Source: Seriola aureovittata (lineage: Eukaryota > Chordata > Actinopteri > Carangiformes > Carangidae). Taken from it: a stretch of DNA of 64,000 bases. Position numbers and translations under genes: made by a program. Each line of letters starts with the position of its first letter. The first letter of the stretch is position 1. The notes under the pieces were generated by a model. That model had not been told where the DNA came from. It saw only the letters and a program-made list of their open reading frames with translations, and ran no database searches. Below are positions 61,611 through 64,000 of the stretch, piece by piece. The stretch lies in NCBI RefSeq assembly GCF_021018895.1, contig NC_079364.1:30418201-30482200 (forward strand), given 5' to 3'.

Positions 61611-62639
61611 GATAAAAAAGCAGCTGAGCCCAGCGGTGAACAGAACCTGGTTTAAAGAAATAATCCCCCCCTCCTCCTCCTCTTCTTCCTCAACGTTACA
61701 TTTCCCCCCGGTACAGTGACAGGAGCAAAAAGCCGATTCCCGACCACCTAACTTTGTTTCTGACCTTGAACCTGTCCACAAACACTGCTTTATTTCAAAA
61801 TGTATCCCTCTGCCTACATGAGCATTCACACACACAGGCAGCCTCGCCGCTGAAGGCACCGCGCGTTCAAAAATTGCCTTGGAAAACAGCCCCTCTGTGG
61901 AAAGACACCCAGGTCACAAATTTACTCCAAAAAAGTAGAATTCATTACCTTTTTTAAGTGAACTGTTCCGAGTGTGTATCCTCTTCTTCTCCTCGCTTTG
62001 GAAGGGGGAAAAAAAAACTCCAGGATAAATGAGTGATGCCTCCTGTGCGTCCTGAGCGTCAGTCACCGCTTAAGAGAAGTAATGAGTGATAAAAATGACG
62101 CTCATCTATCTGCACTGTAACCTTGTGGCGTATTTAATGTAAATAAGCCCCGTTGTGTTGCCAATCCCCGTGCACACAAACGCAAAGCCGCTCCTCAGAA
62201 ACTCGCTTTTTGCCTGCTTTTTTTTTCTTCTCCTCACTGTATTGACGATTTATTCTTTCTGTCTGGGAGCGCAAGAGGGAATGAACATAATTATTTGAGA
62301 ATATGCTATAGCAGTAATGATGCGAGCGGTCCAGTTTGTGAATGAGTGCATTTCTACACACCTCTCTGAGGATGTTTGAAAAGCAGCCACGCTGTCAGCC
62401 AAAAAAAAAAAAAAAAAAGAAGAAGAAGAAGCAAATACTTTCTTTTTTTTCTGATATTTCCAACAGGAGCTCTAAACTTGAAGTTGGCACAACTTTTTTT
62501 TTGCGATGCGTAAAAAGGAAAAAAAAAAAACATACGACCAAAAAAGACGTCCCGTATAGGCCGAAGTGTTTGTTGCAACTAAACAACCTGCCTAGCGGGA
62601 TGGTTTTGATATATTACGCTTCTATAGAGGGCTGGAAGA
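61611..62639. other. No gene seen
   Basis: Moderately CpG-containing DNA with A runs (62401-62418, 62520-62530) and TCC repeats at 61672-61692. Frames on both strands have no recognised similarity. Confidence 0.45.
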
Positions 62640-62835
62640 GACTAAATAATGCAATTATAGATTCAGTGTCCCAGCGTTGACAAAAGACAGGGCTTCAATA
62701 GAGGCTTTGTTACAGGATTATATAATGATTATGGGGTAATTATGGGAACGGTTTGGTAATAATAAAAAAGTATCAAGCGCTCTCTTGCACGGGCAGCTTG
62801 TTTTCTATAATGTAAGTGCATGAGTAGAGGAGTGT
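62640..62835. other. Candidate conserved non-coding element
   Basis: AAATAATGCAATTATAGATT, GACAAAAGACAGGGCTTC, ACAGGATTATATAATGATTA and GGGGTAATTATGGG form an AT-rich but non-repetitive block dense in homeodomain-like TAAT sites. No frame. Conservation must be tested. Confidence 0.35.
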
Positions 62836-64000
62836 GATAAGACAGACAGACAGACAGACAGACAGACGGTGCTGCTGACAGCTAGTGGCAGGATGACGGC
62901 AGACAGCCCCGATTATTCAAAATGTCGAACCGAGAGACACATTAATGCCACTGACTGAGATACTATCAGATGTGCTCAGAACCGGACATGGGCCCACAAT
63001 GGAATATCTCGGGGTCATATTCATAACAGCCCCTGTGCGTAACACCCCCCACCCCTTCCCCTCATCAGCGCCCCCCCCCTTCCCCTCCAACACACACTCC
63101 CCCTCCCCTTCAAATCATCCTCTCCCTTCGCCACGCCGCTTGTGCCATGCTGCATGTGTCAGAGAGAGAGAGAGAGAGGGAGAGAGAGGCAGATACACAC
63201 ATGTAAATGGTCACTCTGTCAGAGAGCAACACACTCCATCTCTGGGTGACACAAATCCGCCCTTTACTGCACATGATTATGATTATTATTATTATTATTA
63301 TTATTTAAGGGATTTATTGCAGCCTGTTTATAAAACTTTTTAATCAAAACTTCTATTTAGAGAAAATATTAACTCATCTTTTTTAACGGCTTTTTAAAGA
63401 CATAATTATTATCAGGCATATTAAGTTATCTGTCACATTCTTTTTTTTTGTCTTTTGACTCCATTGATACTTAAATATTTATGCTTTTTAAAAGATTCTT
63501 CACAATAGTGAGTGTGAGTGTGAGTGTGTACGCACGTGCGCGTGTGTGTGTTCTGTGAGACATTAATAGATAGCCTAAATATCTGCTTTCTTCCCCTTCC
63601 CAGACAAAACATATCTTCCTCTTTAAAAGATACTCCACATTCATTATGCACTATGAAAATCTGATTCTCATGCTGCTCCTTTAAATGGTTATATGGAATT
63701 CAGTTTGATGCATATGAATTTCTTTTTTTTTTTTCTTTCTTTCTTTCTTTCTTTTTTCTTTTTTTTTTGAGCATTTTCCAAAAAAAAAAAAAAAAAAAGA
63801 AAGAAAATTCCTCCCCTAAAGAAATTAGCATAACCATTCCCCATCAATAATATTGCTATCTCTATGGGAGTGATAGCAGCAAGCAGTAGGGGTGTTCCTT
63901 TTGCCGATTCTCCATGGATCAACAGCGCGTCATCAGCTCCTTTTGAACTTGTTATAGCAAGTCAAGTGATTCTTTATCGGCTGACAGGCCTGACAATGCA
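62836..64000. repeat. No gene seen; ACAG, C-rich, GA, ATT and T/C-A tracts
   Basis: ACAG repeats at 62842-62868, C-rich 63045-63105, GA 63158-63188, ATT repeats 63277-63305, T/TTTC-rich 63720-63771 directly followed by poly(A) 63780-63798. 63800-64000 is complex (GAAATTAGCATAACCATTCC, ATTCTTTATCGGCTGACAGG) and may continue beyond the window. Confidence 0.55.

Overview
The window reads as vertebrate, and specifically teleost fish, nuclear DNA. It is AT-leaning and almost free of long convincing reading frames. It is saturated with CA/GT, GA/CT, homopolymer and G-run tracts, and it carries degenerate interspersed repeats of kinds I recognise from fish genomes: a tRNA-derived SINE with a TGGA tail, a BEL/Pao integrase end, LINE relics, TTAA-bounded MITEs and several non-autonomous elements. 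Nothing prokaryotic is present: no operons, Shine-Dalgarno-led genes, CRISPR arrays or rRNA. It looks like a gene desert or the interior of very large introns.

Layout. 1-8.7 kb is transposon-rich: a nested MITE, an inverted second copy of the same MITE, a LINE 3' relic, another common 3' repeat and a CGGGT-rich repeat. 8.7-15 kb is dominated by microsatellites, including a 98-bp perfect GA tract and a GT/CA inverted pair. 15-16.3 kb is complex non-repeat DNA that could be conserved non-coding sequence. 21.6-25.9 kb is a second transposon cluster: LINE reverse transcriptase relic, SINE, BEL/Pao fragment with LTR, GACGTT-rich repeat. 26.8-28.4 kb again looks like possible conserved non-coding sequence. 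30.2-31.5 kb holds two copies of one repeat, the first split by a 334-bp insertion with a 12-bp target-site-like duplication. 35.2 kb holds the best candidate for a true coding exon, 84 bp on the minus strand with correct splice sites on both sides. 38.6-39.3 kb and 42.3 kb, 46.3 kb, 49.8 kb and 53.2 kb hold further fish repeats. 60.5-61.6 kb is CpG-rich with a good minus-strand splice donor and could be a promoter/first exon.

How it fits together. If the 61.1-kb donor and the 35.2-kb exon belong to one minus-strand gene, most of the window is one intron of about 26 kb plus flanks. The AT-rich homeodomain/POU-like stretches could then be regulatory elements, for this or a neighbouring developmental gene. 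That link is inference. I found no convincing novel multi-gene system; the most checkable items are the isolated exon, the CpG/donor pair, the 334-bp retroposition-like insertion and the nested and inverted mobile elements. All repeat family assignments are from memory of consensus patterns, not from a search.
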